This document shows positions 5,150 through 12,722 of a DNA stretch of 37,773 nucleotides, in pieces. Origin of the DNA: a virus. Position 1 is the first letter of the stretch; each line of letters opens with the position of its first letter. The notes under the pieces were generated by a model. That model worked only from the letters and a program-made list of their open reading frames with translations. It made no database searches and had not been told where the DNA came from. Position numbers and translations under genes: made by a program. The stretch spans positions 1-37,773 of IMG/VR virus record IMGVR_UViG_3300044617_000270. One strand, written 5' to 3'.

Positions 5150-5370
5150 GGCGTATGTTTTCCAGATACCTTGACGCTGTAAATTTCTGTAGGTACAATT
5201 CAGTCAGTCCTGCACACATCCAACGTACAGGGCATGGACTGAACCGCAAATGGCACATCAACATGGAGCAATCGCAATGGGATACTATGAAAAGCGCACT
5301 AAGTTCCTCGGTTTACCCATCATTATCCGTAAGAGAGCGAAGAAGAGCAGAGGATTTTCTGTTCTCATAG
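5143..5370 (+). CDS. small hypothetical protein overlapping next gene
   Basis: A 75-residue basic protein whose ATG overlaps the stop of the preceding gene (ATGGTAA). Residues 1-50, including AVNFCRYNSVSPAHIQRTGH, look like a genuine folded N-terminal part. The last 25 residues are Ser/Arg-rich and overlap another frame at 5277-5480. Either the two genes overlap by about 95 nt, or a frameshift near 5280 has split one longer gene. Function unknown. Confidence 0.5.
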   Translation: MVRRMFSRYLDAVNFCRYNSVSPAHIQRTGHGLNRKWHINMEQSQWDTMKSALSSSVYPSLSVRERRRAEDFLFS

Positions 5371-5480
5371 CTGACCCTACGTCAGACTTCAACGCTATCC
5401 ACATGGGTAAGCTTTCATTGTACTGGCACAGATTCACACCCGTTAAAGGAGTCTATCGCACTTGGTCACCGAAATCATAA
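5277..5480 (+). CDS. small hypothetical protein
   Basis: A 67-residue basic protein starting MGYYEKRTKFLGLPIIIRKR. The ATG at 5277 is preferred over one at 5250 because GGAG lies 8 nt before it. It overlaps the 3' end of the upstream gene in another frame and overlaps the next gene's TTG start by 19 nt. Composition (aromatic, Lys/Arg-rich, ending YRTWSPKS) looks protein-like. It could be the downstream half of a frameshifted gene with 5143-5370. Confidence 0.45.
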   Translation: MGYYEKRTKFLGLPIIIRKRAKKSRGFSVLIADPTSDFNAIHMGKLSLYWHRFTPVKGVYRTWSPKS

Positions 5481-5911
5481 TTGACAATCATCCCCATACC
5501 CGTAGCTACACTAAGTATGGGGGTGCTTGTGACATCAAGGAACACAATTGGGTACATAGCAATGTTGTATTTCAGGCTAGCCCAATCACCTATCAACCCA
5601 TCATGGAGGCATTCAAAACCAGTGAGCCATTCAAACTACTAGCTTGGAACCCAGTGATCGATTGCCCTACCAAGACAATCACTCGCTGGTACATGCAAGA
5701 ATCACCTGTACCACTACATGAAGGTGAGGCACTGTGGCTATCGTTTGAGTCCATTAACAAACCACCGTTTGATTTCCTGCAATACCTATGTGACAAGTAC
5801 CACATACCGATTGAAGTAAACAGCATTTATCCGTACCAGATTTACCAAAAACGCATCCATTTACAACCATTCGTAAACTCACAACCGTTCGTAAACTCAG
5901 TAAGGAACTAG
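5462..5911 (+). CDS. hypothetical protein, TTG start
   Basis: A 149-residue soluble protein that probably starts at TTG 5462, with AGGAG about 9 nt upstream and no better in-frame ATG near the beginning. It is rich in aromatic residues (WNPVIDCPTKTITRWYMQE, then WLSFESINKPPFDFLQYL). Family not recognised. The extreme C-terminus contains a perfect hexapeptide duplication, QPFVNSQPFVNS, encoded by two 18-bp repeats whose core ACCGTTCGT matches the upstream iterons. It ends 1 nt before the DUF932 gene. Confidence 0.6.
   Translation: MVTEIIIDNHPHTRSYTKYGGACDIKEHNWVHSNVVFQASPITYQPIMEAFKTSEPFKLLAWNPVIDCPTKTITRWYMQESPVPLHEGEALWLSFESINKPPFDFLQYLCDKYHIPIEVNSIYPYQIYQKRIHLQPFVNSQPFVNSVRN
5863..5898. 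repeat. two 18-bp repeats with iteron-like core
   Basis: ACAACCATTCGTAAACTC (5863-5880) and ACAACCGTTCGTAAACTC (5881-5898) are tandem and differ by one base. The second contains ACCGTTCGT, the core of the 21-bp iterons. They lie at the end of a coding sequence, 15 nt before the DUF932 start, so they could combine coding with a regulatory role. Confidence 0.45.
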
Positions 5912-5912
5912 C

Positions 5913-6782
5913 ATGAACACATCACTCGACACCGTACTTCCCGCACTTCCCCAGATCCTTGACTTCGATCCAGTGCGTGAGCCTCAGATCCGTAATGGTG
6001 TAGCTATCCGTAACCAGTACTGGGTAGTCAATCCTAACACAGACACCGTGATCGGGAATGGTAAGTCCATTCACAATCCCCAGAACTTTAGCAAGGTATG
6101 GGATAGTTTCCGTGAGGGGTTACTGCACTCAGGTCTGGATACGTCCGAGGCTGAGGTCAAATTCAATGTCATCAAGGAAGGTGCTGCCATGGAAGCACAG
6201 ATCGTACTCAAGCGTTACCAGTACGAACAAGTGCTTGGTGAACCTGCCAAGATGACCATGTCCTTCCGTGACTCACATGACCAGTCAATCCGTAGGCAGA
6301 TCAGGGCTATGATCTATCGCCTAGCTTGCCTGAACGGTATGATTGCACCACGTGAGGCAGTTGGTATTGTACAGAAGCATACCACCTACAGTGATCCAGA
6401 TACCGTAGGTAAGATTGCTTCCAAGTTTCCTGATCAATTGCTGAAAGATGCACAGGTCATGCGCTTGATGCAGGGTGTCAAGGTTCAACGTGCAGATGCC
6501 ATTGATTTCCTTGAGCGTAACGTAGCTACCTATCCAACCAAGACGGGTACGAAAGTTAACAAGAAGTGGTTAGATCGTATCGTAGGTATTCACGATAGCT
6601 ACAATATCCTAGGTGAGAATAGTTATCATTTGTACAATACTCTCACTCACATAAGTACCCACGTGGAATCACGTACTGCTGATGTAGCTACCAAGCGTAT
6701 CCGTATTGAGCAGGACATCGAGTCTGTGATTCGTGGTGAAGAGTTCCAAACTAGGTTCATGCCTGAATTATTAGCTGCATAG
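5913..6782 (+). CDS. DUF932 (phage/plasmid-like) protein
   Basis: A 289-residue protein of the DUF932 type, common in phages, plasmids and integrative elements; the biochemical role is unknown. Features seen are the N-terminal YWVVNPNTDTVIG region, in which the protein refers to its own usual layout of a beta-rich first half, the central FRDSHDQSIRRQIRAM and YRLACLNGMIAPRE (residues about 120-148; the family has a typical SxDgs...R...RxVCxNg block), and a helical C-terminal half. The length fits the family range. AAGGA lies 8-9 nt before the ATG. It follows the previous gene by 1 nt and is preceded by iteron-like repeats. Confidence 0.75.
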   Translation: MNTSLDTVLPALPQILDFDPVREPQIRNGVAIRNQYWVVNPNTDTVIGNGKSIHNPQNFSKVWDSFREGLLHSGLDTSEAEVKFNVIKEGAAMEAQIVLKRYQYEQVLGEPAKMTMSFRDSHDQSIRRQIRAMIYRLACLNGMIAPREAVGIVQKHTTYSDPDTVGKIASKFPDQLLKDAQVMRLMQGVKVQRADAIDFLERNVATYPTKTGTKVNKKWLDRIVGIHDSYNILGENSYHLYNTLTHISTHVESRTADVATKRIRIEQDIESVIRGEEFQTRFMPELLAA

Positions 6783-6792
6783 GAGAGTAGAC

Positions 6793-6933
6793 ATGAAGAC
6801 GGGACATAGGCGTAGCCGTAACCCAGTAGCAAAGGACTTACGTACACCCAAGTACCGTCTTCGTGTACTCAAGGATAAGCGTAAGCAGTTGCAAGAAAAG
6901 CTTATTAAAAAGGAGATCGAAGATGTTAAGTAA
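6793..6933 (+). CDS. small basic phage protein (RNPVAK motif)
   Basis: A 46-residue, very basic protein, MKTGHRRSRNPVAKDLRTPK followed by a Lys/Arg-rich tail. The RNPVAKxLRTPKYR pattern is one I associate with tiny conserved proteins of tailed phages; no function is known. AGGAG lies about 7 nt before the ATG. It is likely co-transcribed with the DUF932 gene, and its end overlaps the ATG of the next gene by 11 nt. The positive charge could favour nucleic-acid binding, but this is inference. Confidence 0.65.
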   Translation: MKTGHRRSRNPVAKDLRTPKYRLRVLKDKRKQLQEKLIKKEIEDVK

Positions 6934-7180
6934 GATGTTTGAACATATACTTGTACTGTCCCAGATTCTAGTGGGTATTGCCTGTATTTGTCTGATTGGT
7001 TTTTATATCATTGAGTCAGACAACAGGAACATAGCCGAGCGTGTAGCACGTAATCTATGTAAGCCTACAGAGGGACACTTGGTACGTGAACTAAATGATC
7101 GTGGTGATTACTTTTGTTACTCACGAAACAAGGACGGTAAGACATTCAGTAGGGTCGTATTAAATACAGGAGAAAATTAA
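6923..7180 (+). CDS. small membrane protein
   Basis: An 85-residue protein with one strong transmembrane helix at about residues 8-28 (LVLSQILVGIACICLIGFYI) and a polar C-terminal domain containing two cysteines. The ATG at 6923 is preferred because GGAG lies 8 nt upstream; an upstream in-frame extension lacks an RBS. It overlaps the previous gene by 11 nt and shares one base with the next start (TAATG). Likely anchored in the inner membrane with the C-terminal domain outside or inside undetermined. Function unknown. Confidence 0.65.
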   Translation: MLSKMFEHILVLSQILVGIACICLIGFYIIESDNRNIAERVARNLCKPTEGHLVRELNDRGDYFCYSRNKDGKTFSRVVLNTGEN

Positions 7181-7569
7181 TGGCTGATGTAACGAGTATC
7201 GTGGAGCACGAAGATGGCAGTGCTACCCTGACCTTGAACATGACAAGTGAGGAAACATCTACCTTACTTTCATGGGCATTGAAGGAAGCAATTAACAATG
7301 CAATTAAGATGGACAGGGAGTACCAATGGACTGCTACAGAGAAGGATAGCAAAAGCATTGTGAGATACAGGCAAGGGTCAGCACAATGGGAAGATGACGA
7401 TCACATATCTGTGTATGCATTAGATCATCCCAAGTATGGTGAAGGTATCACAAGAACTTCCACCGTACTACGTGTTAGAGCTACCTCATTTGGTGGTATT
7501 TACGAAACAAGGAATTCTATCTATGTCCCAGACCAATACACTCCAAAACAAATCAACACCGAAGATTAA
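7180..7569 (+). CDS. hypothetical protein
   Basis: A 129-residue acidic soluble protein. Residues 1-55 (DVTSIVEHEDGSATLTLNMT, then a helix LLSWALKEAINNAI) form a beta-plus-helix module seen in small phage proteins as far as I recall. Residues 60-129 are less typical. The ATG is coupled to the preceding stop. Its 3' end overlaps the next gene by 47 nt in another frame, which is long for this genome and may mean that the true C-terminus is shorter in relatives. Function unknown. Confidence 0.6.
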   Translation: MADVTSIVEHEDGSATLTLNMTSEETSTLLSWALKEAINNAIKMDREYQWTATEKDSKSIVRYRQGSAQWEDDDHISVYALDHPKYGEGITRTSTVLRVRATSFGGIYETRNSIYVPDQYTPKQINTED

Positions 7570-8035
7570 GAATAATTACCTTACGATTGCGTACCGATTC
7601 GGACAGACTAACAATCACTGGTACGTAGTCTACATGGGTGATGATCAAGACAAAGCTATGGCATTAGCGGAAGATGAGGTAGCTGAACGTGGTGGTAAGT
7701 ATGGGGTAGCTACATTCAAGGTGTCTGATACACAAGCACCTGAGCTATCCTACCGTACCATGCTCTGCTACTACGCTTCTTCACTCAATGAGACACTGCC
7801 CCATCATAACTATCGATACGATGAATTGATGGACATGGGCATGATCCTAGAGGACTACATACAAGGGCATGTGTACAGGGTTGAAGAGACTAACCCACAG
7901 ACACCTGCATTTGTGGAGAAGGTAAGCATTGAAGCCAATGACATCATAGTCAAGGAAGCTAACCGTAGGAAAGAGAAGTATTCCAAACTAAAACAGATGC
8001 AACAAGAAAGGCTAGAGGTATATCGTGAAGGTTAA
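7523..8035 (+). CDS. hypothetical protein
   Basis: A 170-residue protein. I choose ATG 7523 because AAGGA is about 9 nt upstream; a longer in-frame version would overlap the previous gene even more. It has a mixed alpha/beta N-terminal half (YRFGQTNNHWYVVYMGDDQD) and a long charged C-terminal helix (EANRRKEKYSKLKQMQQERL), probably a coiled coil. The stop overlaps the GTG start of thyX by 11 nt, so it is probably translated together with thyX. Family not recognised. Confidence 0.65.
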   Translation: MSQTNTLQNKSTPKIKNNYLTIAYRFGQTNNHWYVVYMGDDQDKAMALAEDEVAERGGKYGVATFKVSDTQAPELSYRTMLCYYASSLNETLPHHNYRYDELMDMGMILEDYIQGHVYRVEETNPQTPAFVEKVSIEANDIIVKEANRRKEKYSKLKQMQQERLEVYREG

Positions 8036-8696
8036 ATTAATTTCATATACATACGTAAACACTGGAGCATTTGTAGATGACGATGGCGTTTATACAGGAC
8101 ATCCCCAAACGATTAAAGAACTGGTTGCGTACTGCGCTCGTGTCTCGAATCCATCCAATCAGTTCAACAGCAAAACCGCAGACAAACTACTGGAGTACCT
8201 CATTGAACATAAGCACTGGTCGCCTTTCGAGATGGTCAACCTCTGCCTTGAAATCACTACCACCAGAGACATTGCAAGACAGATCCTCAGACATAGATCC
8301 TTTAGCTTCCAAGAGTTTAGCCAACGATATGCTGACCCAACTAAAGAACTCGCATTTGTACTTAGAGAAGCAAGGCTCCAAGACAAATCTAACCGACAGA
8401 ATTCTATTGAAACTAATGACAAGAGATTGCAAGAAGTCTGGGAGTACCACCAACTCGCAGTGAAACATGCAGCACTAGATGCCTACAACTGGGCTATCAA
8501 GCATGGGTTAGCTAAGGAAGTTGCAAGGTCTGTGTTGCCTGAAGGTATGATGGAATCTAGGATGTACATGAATGGGACATTGCGTAGTTGGTTGCATTAC
8601 CTAGACCTACGTACTAAGAATGGTACACAGAAGGAGCATGTAGAGGTAGCACTGGCATGTGCAGAGGCTATTGCTAGTGTCTTTCACTTAGAGTGA
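8025..8696 (+). CDS. thyX: flavin-dependent thymidylate synthase ThyX
   Basis: A 223-residue enzyme that makes dTMP from dUMP using methylene-tetrahydrofolate and FAD/NADPH in the cytosol. The signature RHRxxSxQxxSxR is complete at residues 89-101 (RHRSFSFQEFSQR), and length is in the normal range. C-terminal residues about 150-180 (VLPEGMMESRMYMNGTLRSW) match the ThyX substrate-binding part with the conserved Arg. It begins with GTG and overlaps the preceding gene by 11 nt. Together with the nrdA/nrdB genes at 19.3-24.2 kb it gives the phage its own route to dNTPs. Phage ThyX is common in aquatic lytic phages. Confidence 0.95.
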   Translation: MKVKLISYTYVNTGAFVDDDGVYTGHPQTIKELVAYCARVSNPSNQFNSKTADKLLEYLIEHKHWSPFEMVNLCLEITTTRDIARQILRHRSFSFQEFSQRYADPTKELAFVLREARLQDKSNRQNSIETNDKRLQEVWEYHQLAVKHAALDAYNWAIKHGLAKEVARSVLPEGMMESRMYMNGTLRSWLHYLDLRTKNGTQKEHVEVALACAEAIASVFHLE

Positions 8697-8705
8697 GGAG
8701 TTAAC

Positions 8706-8897
8706 ATGTACGCAGATGACTTTAATCGTATTGCAAAGTACACCCGTGTGGGGTCTATCTATGGTGATAAATCCCTCATGGATTTTGCTGAGGCAGTTGC
8801 CTATGAATCCAGTGAACGACAGCTAACTCACTGCATCAATCTGTTGGAGAAGTATGGCATGAAGGAAGCTGCAGATATATTAAGGGGTGAAGGATGA
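8706..8897 (+). CDS. small hypothetical protein
   Basis: A 63-residue, all-helical looking soluble protein (MYADDFNRIAKYTRVGSIYG at the start, then EKYGMKEAADILRG). Family not recognised. GAGGAG lies about 6 nt upstream. It is tightly packed between thyX and the next small gene, overlapping the latter by 4 nt (ATGA), so it is probably part of the same transcript. Confidence 0.65.
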   Translation: MYADDFNRIAKYTRVGSIYGDKSLMDFAEAVAYESSERQLTHCINLLEKYGMKEAADILRGEG

Positions 8898-9199
8898 ACC
8901 ACACTGAAATCATACAAGCTGTAACTGCCACACCATTAACTGCTATCGATCTACAAAAGAAGTTTAAAGTACCACATGCCCGTGTAGTAGCTGTATTACA
9001 GTACATGCGTAAGCAAAACATGGTCATTGCAGTTAAGGTAGGTACTAAGTGGGCATGGACAGTGCCAGGATATGTACCCGAAGAAGTTGTCGTTACACAA
9101 CCTGAGTCTAAGAAAGAACGTATGAAGTTCCTATCAACCGTATTCAACAATTGGGGTAGGCAATCACATGAGGCAAGCCAAACGAACACGGATAGCTGA
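8894..9199 (+). CDS. winged-helix-like small protein
   Basis: A 101-residue protein whose residues 1-55 fit a winged helix-turn-helix pattern: helix EIIQAVTATPLTAIDLQKKF, then HARVVAVLQYMRKQNMVIAVK with a wing-like ending TKWAWTVPG. The C-terminus is polar. It starts by ATGA overlap with the previous gene and runs 32 nt into the recombinase gene. Its position just before a tyrosine recombinase makes a regulator or directionality-type role conceivable. The fold call is from pattern only; no direct family match. Confidence 0.6.
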   Translation: MNHTEIIQAVTATPLTAIDLQKKFKVPHARVVAVLQYMRKQNMVIAVKVGTKWAWTVPGYVPEEVVVTQPESKKERMKFLSTVFNNWGRQSHEASQTNTDS

Positions 9200-10088
9200 T
9201 GCAGTAGAGCAGTACTACAAGTCACTTGAGTACCGATCACTCTCTCCCCAAGCACAGAAAGATTATCGGTATTGTCTTAACACTTTCTTACAGACACCTC
9301 TCATGGGCAGGAAGGTAGAGGTTATGTACCTACAAACCCTTACTACACCCTTAGCCCAACGTGCATACAATGCGTGGGCTGAGAGGGGTGTACCTTTTGC
9401 TAATCACACCATGTCTGCTGCCTCTGTAGTCTATAACTTCTCCATACGGGTAGGATACTGTGAGATAAATCCCTTCAGCAAGGTACTTAGGAGGCCACAC
9501 AAGCCACGCAAAGTAGTCTGGACTAGGGAGGATATCACCCGCTTCCTAAACGTGGCTTATAGCTCGTTTAATACCCGTTCTGTGGGGTTGATAGTTCAGA
9601 TGGCATACGAGTGGTGTCAGAGGCTAGGTGATATGTCCAATCTGAAGTGGGCTAACTATAACTTTGATACTAAAGTACTATCATTGGAGCAGTCAAAGCG
9701 TAGGGCTAGGGTAGAGTTACCTACAACGGAGGAGTTACATGAGATGCTAGTGCAGCAGAAGCAGGAAGTAGGCACAGACTATGTAGCTCCTCAGTGCCAC
9801 AGCAATAGGATCTTTAACAAGCCTTACGATAAGTTTCAATTGGCAATCGTGGCAAGGAAAGTGATACGTAAGGCAGGGTTACCTGAAGAGCTACAGATTA
9901 TGGACATGAGAAGGACAGGCACGATGGAGATGGTCGATGCAGGTGTTTCATTACCACAAATCATGTCAGTGACTGGACATGTAAGTCCGGGTTCAGTAAC
10001 CCCTTACATGAAGAACACTTTGACAAGTGCTAAAAATGCTGCTAAGCTTCGCTTCACCAACACGGACAGTGTACATTTAAATGATTAA
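9168..10088 (+). CDS. int: tyrosine recombinase (phage integrase family)
   Basis: A 306-residue site-specific recombinase. Residues 1-105 form the SAM-like core-binding domain, and residues 115-300 the catalytic domain. Catalytic residues seen are R152 (in WCQRLGD), likely K177, R248 (DMRRT), H271 (in VTGH) and nucleophile Y280 (TPYMK). The usual first histidine of the HxxR box is methionine (M245), which may reduce activity or be tolerated. It overlaps the preceding gene by 32 nt and the primase by 8 nt, so it is part of the replication transcript rather than a separate lysogeny module. No clear repressor or attachment site is visible. It could integrate the phage or act in dimer resolution. 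Confidence 0.85.
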   Translation: MRQAKRTRIADAVEQYYKSLEYRSLSPQAQKDYRYCLNTFLQTPLMGRKVEVMYLQTLTTPLAQRAYNAWAERGVPFANHTMSAASVVYNFSIRVGYCEINPFSKVLRRPHKPRKVVWTREDITRFLNVAYSSFNTRSVGLIVQMAYEWCQRLGDMSNLKWANYNFDTKVLSLEQSKRRARVELPTTEELHEMLVQQKQEVGTDYVAPQCHSNRIFNKPYDKFQLAIVARKVIRKAGLPEELQIMDMRRTGTMEMVDAGVSLPQIMSVTGHVSPGSVTPYMKNTLTSAKNAAKLRFTNTDSVHLND

Positions 10089-10890
10089 TATAAAAGACTA
10101 TGTATCTAATTTAGATTTATACATAGGTCAAACATATAGAAGTACATGTCCAGTGTGCAGTAGAAAGAATACATTTACAGTTACTAATGATAACGGTACA
10201 CTTGTATGGAATTGCTATGCTAATAGCTGTACATTGAGAGGTAAGTTAGGTGTAGGTTTACGTGTAGAAGATATACGTAAACTTATGCATGGCAGTAAAG
10301 ATAAAGAAGATGTACCCTTTGTGCTACCTGAATGGATCGTTAAAGACCATGAACACATTCAAACATTTCGTAGGCAGAATTCCATCCATGACACCGTGGA
10401 ACTACGCTTCGATGTCAGAGACAGTCGAATTGTATTTACAGTCATGGACAAGGGTAAGATGGTTGATGCTGTTGGAAGGATCTTTAATTCATCATCTGTT
10501 CACCGTACCCCGAAGTGGAAAAGGTATGGCAATTCTCGCAGAGCGTACTCTTGTGGGGAGGGTTCAACAATTATCCTTGTCGAGGACTGTATCTCAGCTA
10601 CCCAAGCGTTACACTTTCAGTGCACAGGATTCGCTATCATGGGGACAGCACTACTCAGAGAACACATCGAGCAATTACAAGATTACTCACGTGTCTTAGT
10701 AGCACTTGACCCTGATGCAATGGCTAAGACCGTTGCATACACCAGAGAACTCAAGGCACATGGCATTGACGCATATGCATTGAAGCTGTATGATGACTTA
10801 AAATATCGCCAACCACAGGACATGCAACGTGTCCGCTCATTGATTGAGAGTAAAGATGGAACATGCCTTACTGAAGAGCCTACTCGATAA
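10081..10890 (+). CDS. DNA primase, zinc ribbon plus TOPRIM
   Basis: A 269-residue primase of the T7-like type without a fused helicase. An N-terminal zinc-binding ribbon uses C23, C26, C45 and C50 (CPVC and CYANSC). The TOPRIM domain has the catalytic glutamate E168 (LVEDCISA) and the DxD motif at D210/D212 (VALDPDA). It synthesises RNA primers for lagging-strand DNA and would work with the helicase encoded next. The start overlaps the recombinase end by 8 nt. The 3' end overlaps the helicase gene by 35 nt. In T7 both functions are on one polypeptide (gp4); here they are split. Confidence 0.88.
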   Translation: MINIKDYVSNLDLYIGQTYRSTCPVCSRKNTFTVTNDNGTLVWNCYANSCTLRGKLGVGLRVEDIRKLMHGSKDKEDVPFVLPEWIVKDHEHIQTFRRQNSIHDTVELRFDVRDSRIVFTVMDKGKMVDAVGRIFNSSSVHRTPKWKRYGNSRRAYSCGEGSTIILVEDCISATQALHFQCTGFAIMGTALLREHIEQLQDYSRVLVALDPDAMAKTVAYTRELKAHGIDAYALKLYDDLKYRQPQDMQRVRSLIESKDGTCLTEEPTR

Positions 10891-12082
10891 AGATTTCTAT
10901 GATGAAACACGAGGGGCTAAGTGTCCCGACAAGATCTTTAGCAAGGATCTACGCAAGATAAAACAACTCATTGACAAAGCCATGGAAGAGTACCAACGGG
11001 ACATAACCCCAGAGGAACTAGAGGCTTTGTACTTCACCGAGAATCCCACACTTACAACGGCACAGAAACATGCCATGCATCTTGAGTTTAAAAAGATACA
11101 TGGAAGTTCTGTCATGGGTTCAGATGTAGCACAGAAAATAATCAGTAACCTGTTCAGGCAACTAGTAGGTGAGGAGGTAGCCAACCTAGGATTCCAGTAT
11201 GTGAATGGTGAACAGAGCACCATGGAACCACTGAGGCAGATCCTTGATAACTATCAGGATGACTTCACCCCACAGATACGAGTTAATTATGTAGACAACA
11301 GCATTGATAACCTGCTAAGCAAGGCAGCTAGCAATACCAAGTGGAGATTCAACATACCTTCATTGTTTAATTCAGTGCAAGGCTTAGACAACGGTATGCT
11401 GTTTGTGATCGGTGCTAGATCTAACGTAGGTAAGTCAAGCTTTCACAGTACCTTATGTGCTTCACCTCATGGATGGGCAGCACAGGGAGCACGTATCCTA
11501 GTATTGTGTAATGAGGAGAAACCAGAGCGAGTGGCTAGCAGGTACATGACAGCAGCTACAGGTATGACCATGACACAGATAGCTGCTGACAAGGCACAGG
11601 CACACAGGCTTTATGATCCCATAAAAGACAATATAAAGTTTGTAGATGCTACAGGTAAGACCATGAGATGGGCAGAGTCAGTGATCAAGACACACAAGCC
11701 TGACATTGTAGTGCTTGACATTGGATCTAAGTTTGCTGAAGATGGGGCATCTACTCAAGATCCTGCAGTACTTAAAGCCAATGCAGTGTATGCAAGAAAC
11801 ATTGGGAAGATGTATGGTTGTCTTGTAGTTTATTGCACACAGTTATCTGCTGAGGCTGAAGGTAAGATCGTTCTATCTCAAGCCATGATTGAAGGCAGTA
11901 AGACAGGACTTGCAGGAGAGAGTGACCTAATGATTTTAATTGCACGTAATCCTCCATTGCAGGACTCTACAGATGGTGATGATGGACAGAGACACTTGAA
12001 CATTGTAAAGAATAAGATCAATGGTATACACCGAATCATCCATGCAGAGTTTGATTATTCCACTGGAGTGTACTTCTCATGA
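10856..12082 (+). CDS. replicative DNA helicase (DnaB/RecA-fold)
   Basis: A 408-residue helicase of the DnaB/gp4 superfamily. The N-terminal 150 residues are helical (DnaB-like N-domain or primase-contact region). The RecA-like core has Walker A GARSNVGKS at about residues 186-194 and Walker B IVVLDIG at about 284-290; a basic-region arginine motif follows, and the C-terminus is VKNKINGIHR-like, typical of DnaB-type phage helicases. It unwinds the duplex 5' to 3' for the phage polymerase and recruits the primase. ATG 10856 is preferred to TTG 10844. The start lies inside the primase gene, which couples their synthesis. Confidence 0.88.
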   Translation: MEHALLKSLLDKDFYDETRGAKCPDKIFSKDLRKIKQLIDKAMEEYQRDITPEELEALYFTENPTLTTAQKHAMHLEFKKIHGSSVMGSDVAQKIISNLFRQLVGEEVANLGFQYVNGEQSTMEPLRQILDNYQDDFTPQIRVNYVDNSIDNLLSKAASNTKWRFNIPSLFNSVQGLDNGMLFVIGARSNVGKSSFHSTLCASPHGWAAQGARILVLCNEEKPERVASRYMTAATGMTMTQIAADKAQAHRLYDPIKDNIKFVDATGKTMRWAESVIKTHKPDIVVLDIGSKFAEDGASTQDPAVLKANAVYARNIGKMYGCLVVYCTQLSAEAEGKIVLSQAMIEGSKTGLAGESDLMILIARNPPLQDSTDGDDGQRHLNIVKNKINGIHRIIHAEFDYSTGVYFS

Positions 12083-12303
12083 ATAAAAGTATTGAAAATC
12101 AGGCAAGGTGGTACGCAATCAAGGTATTGCTAGGGTATCTAGTGCCTATTGTATTGTTTGGTATCTTTGCCTACATAGATGCAAAGCTACTTTTGATAGC
12201 CCTAACTGCAGTGTTTGTAGGATTTATATGTGCAGGTATTTATCGTGATTACTACAATGAGAAGTTAGAGGAGTTGAAGAATGAACAGGTTAGAAATTCT
12301 TAA
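12079..12303 (+). CDS. small two-helix membrane protein
   Basis: A 74-residue protein with two predicted transmembrane helices (about residues 14-32, VLLGYLVPIVLFGIFAYID, and 36-54, LLLIALTAVFVGFICAGIY) and a charged C-terminal tail ending in an acidic-basic helix. It starts by ATGA overlap with the helicase and overlaps the next gene by 23 nt. This hairpin topology occurs in phage holin-like or host-membrane-modifying proteins, but its place in the replication operon argues against a lysis role. Function unknown. Confidence 0.65.
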   Translation: MNKSIENQARWYAIKVLLGYLVPIVLFGIFAYIDAKLLLIALTAVFVGFICAGIYRDYYNEKLEELKNEQVRNS

Positions 12304-12517
12304 AGAAGTATATGGTGAGTGTGAATGGTCTGAATCGGCATTAACACATCTTATAAAAGTTATGGAACTTACCGCTAAAGAATGCATAGATAAGATTGAA
12401 ACCTATCGTATTCCTGTAGGTAACAGTCGATCCGGTGAGCTTGCATGTGAGTGGACTTACAATGCACTGAAAGAAATTAGAGATGACATCAAGGAAACTT
12501 TCGGAGTTAAAGAATGA
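12281..12517 (+). CDS. small hypothetical protein
   Basis: A 78-residue acidic soluble protein, predicted largely helical (KEVYGECEWSESALTHLIKV, then KEIRDDIKETFGVKE). Family not recognised. It overlaps the preceding gene by 23 nt and the next by 4 nt (ATGA), with GAGG at about 10 nt upstream, so it is translated as part of the run from the helicase. Confidence 0.6.
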   Translation: MNRLEILKEVYGECEWSESALTHLIKVMELTAKECIDKIETYRIPVGNSRSGELACEWTYNALKEIRDDIKETFGVKE

Positions 12518-12720
12518 CTGTAGATACTTACACACGAAAAGCCAAGTTTGCTGAACTTAAACCATACGACCAATTTGCTGATGCGGATGACTTTATGGAA
12601 GTCTGTGAGTGGCATAATGGTGAAGGGTTTGATGTCACCATAAACAATCGTGTTGTTTCATTCACTTTGGGACAGTGGGAATGCCTACAAGTATTGGTGA
12701 ATTACAAGGAGTCAGTTTAA
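12514..12720 (+). CDS. small hypothetical protein
   Basis: A 68-residue acidic protein (MTVDTYTRKAKFAELKPYDQ at the start) with a beta-rich C-terminal half (DVTINNRVVSFTLGQWECLQ). Family not recognised. The start overlaps the previous stop by ATGA. The gene ends 2 nt before the first gene of the GC-richer accessory block, so it marks the left border of that block. Confidence 0.6.
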   Translation: MTVDTYTRKAKFAELKPYDQFADADDFMEVCEWHNGEGFDVTINNRVVSFTLGQWECLQVLVNYKESV

Positions 12721-12722
12721 TT

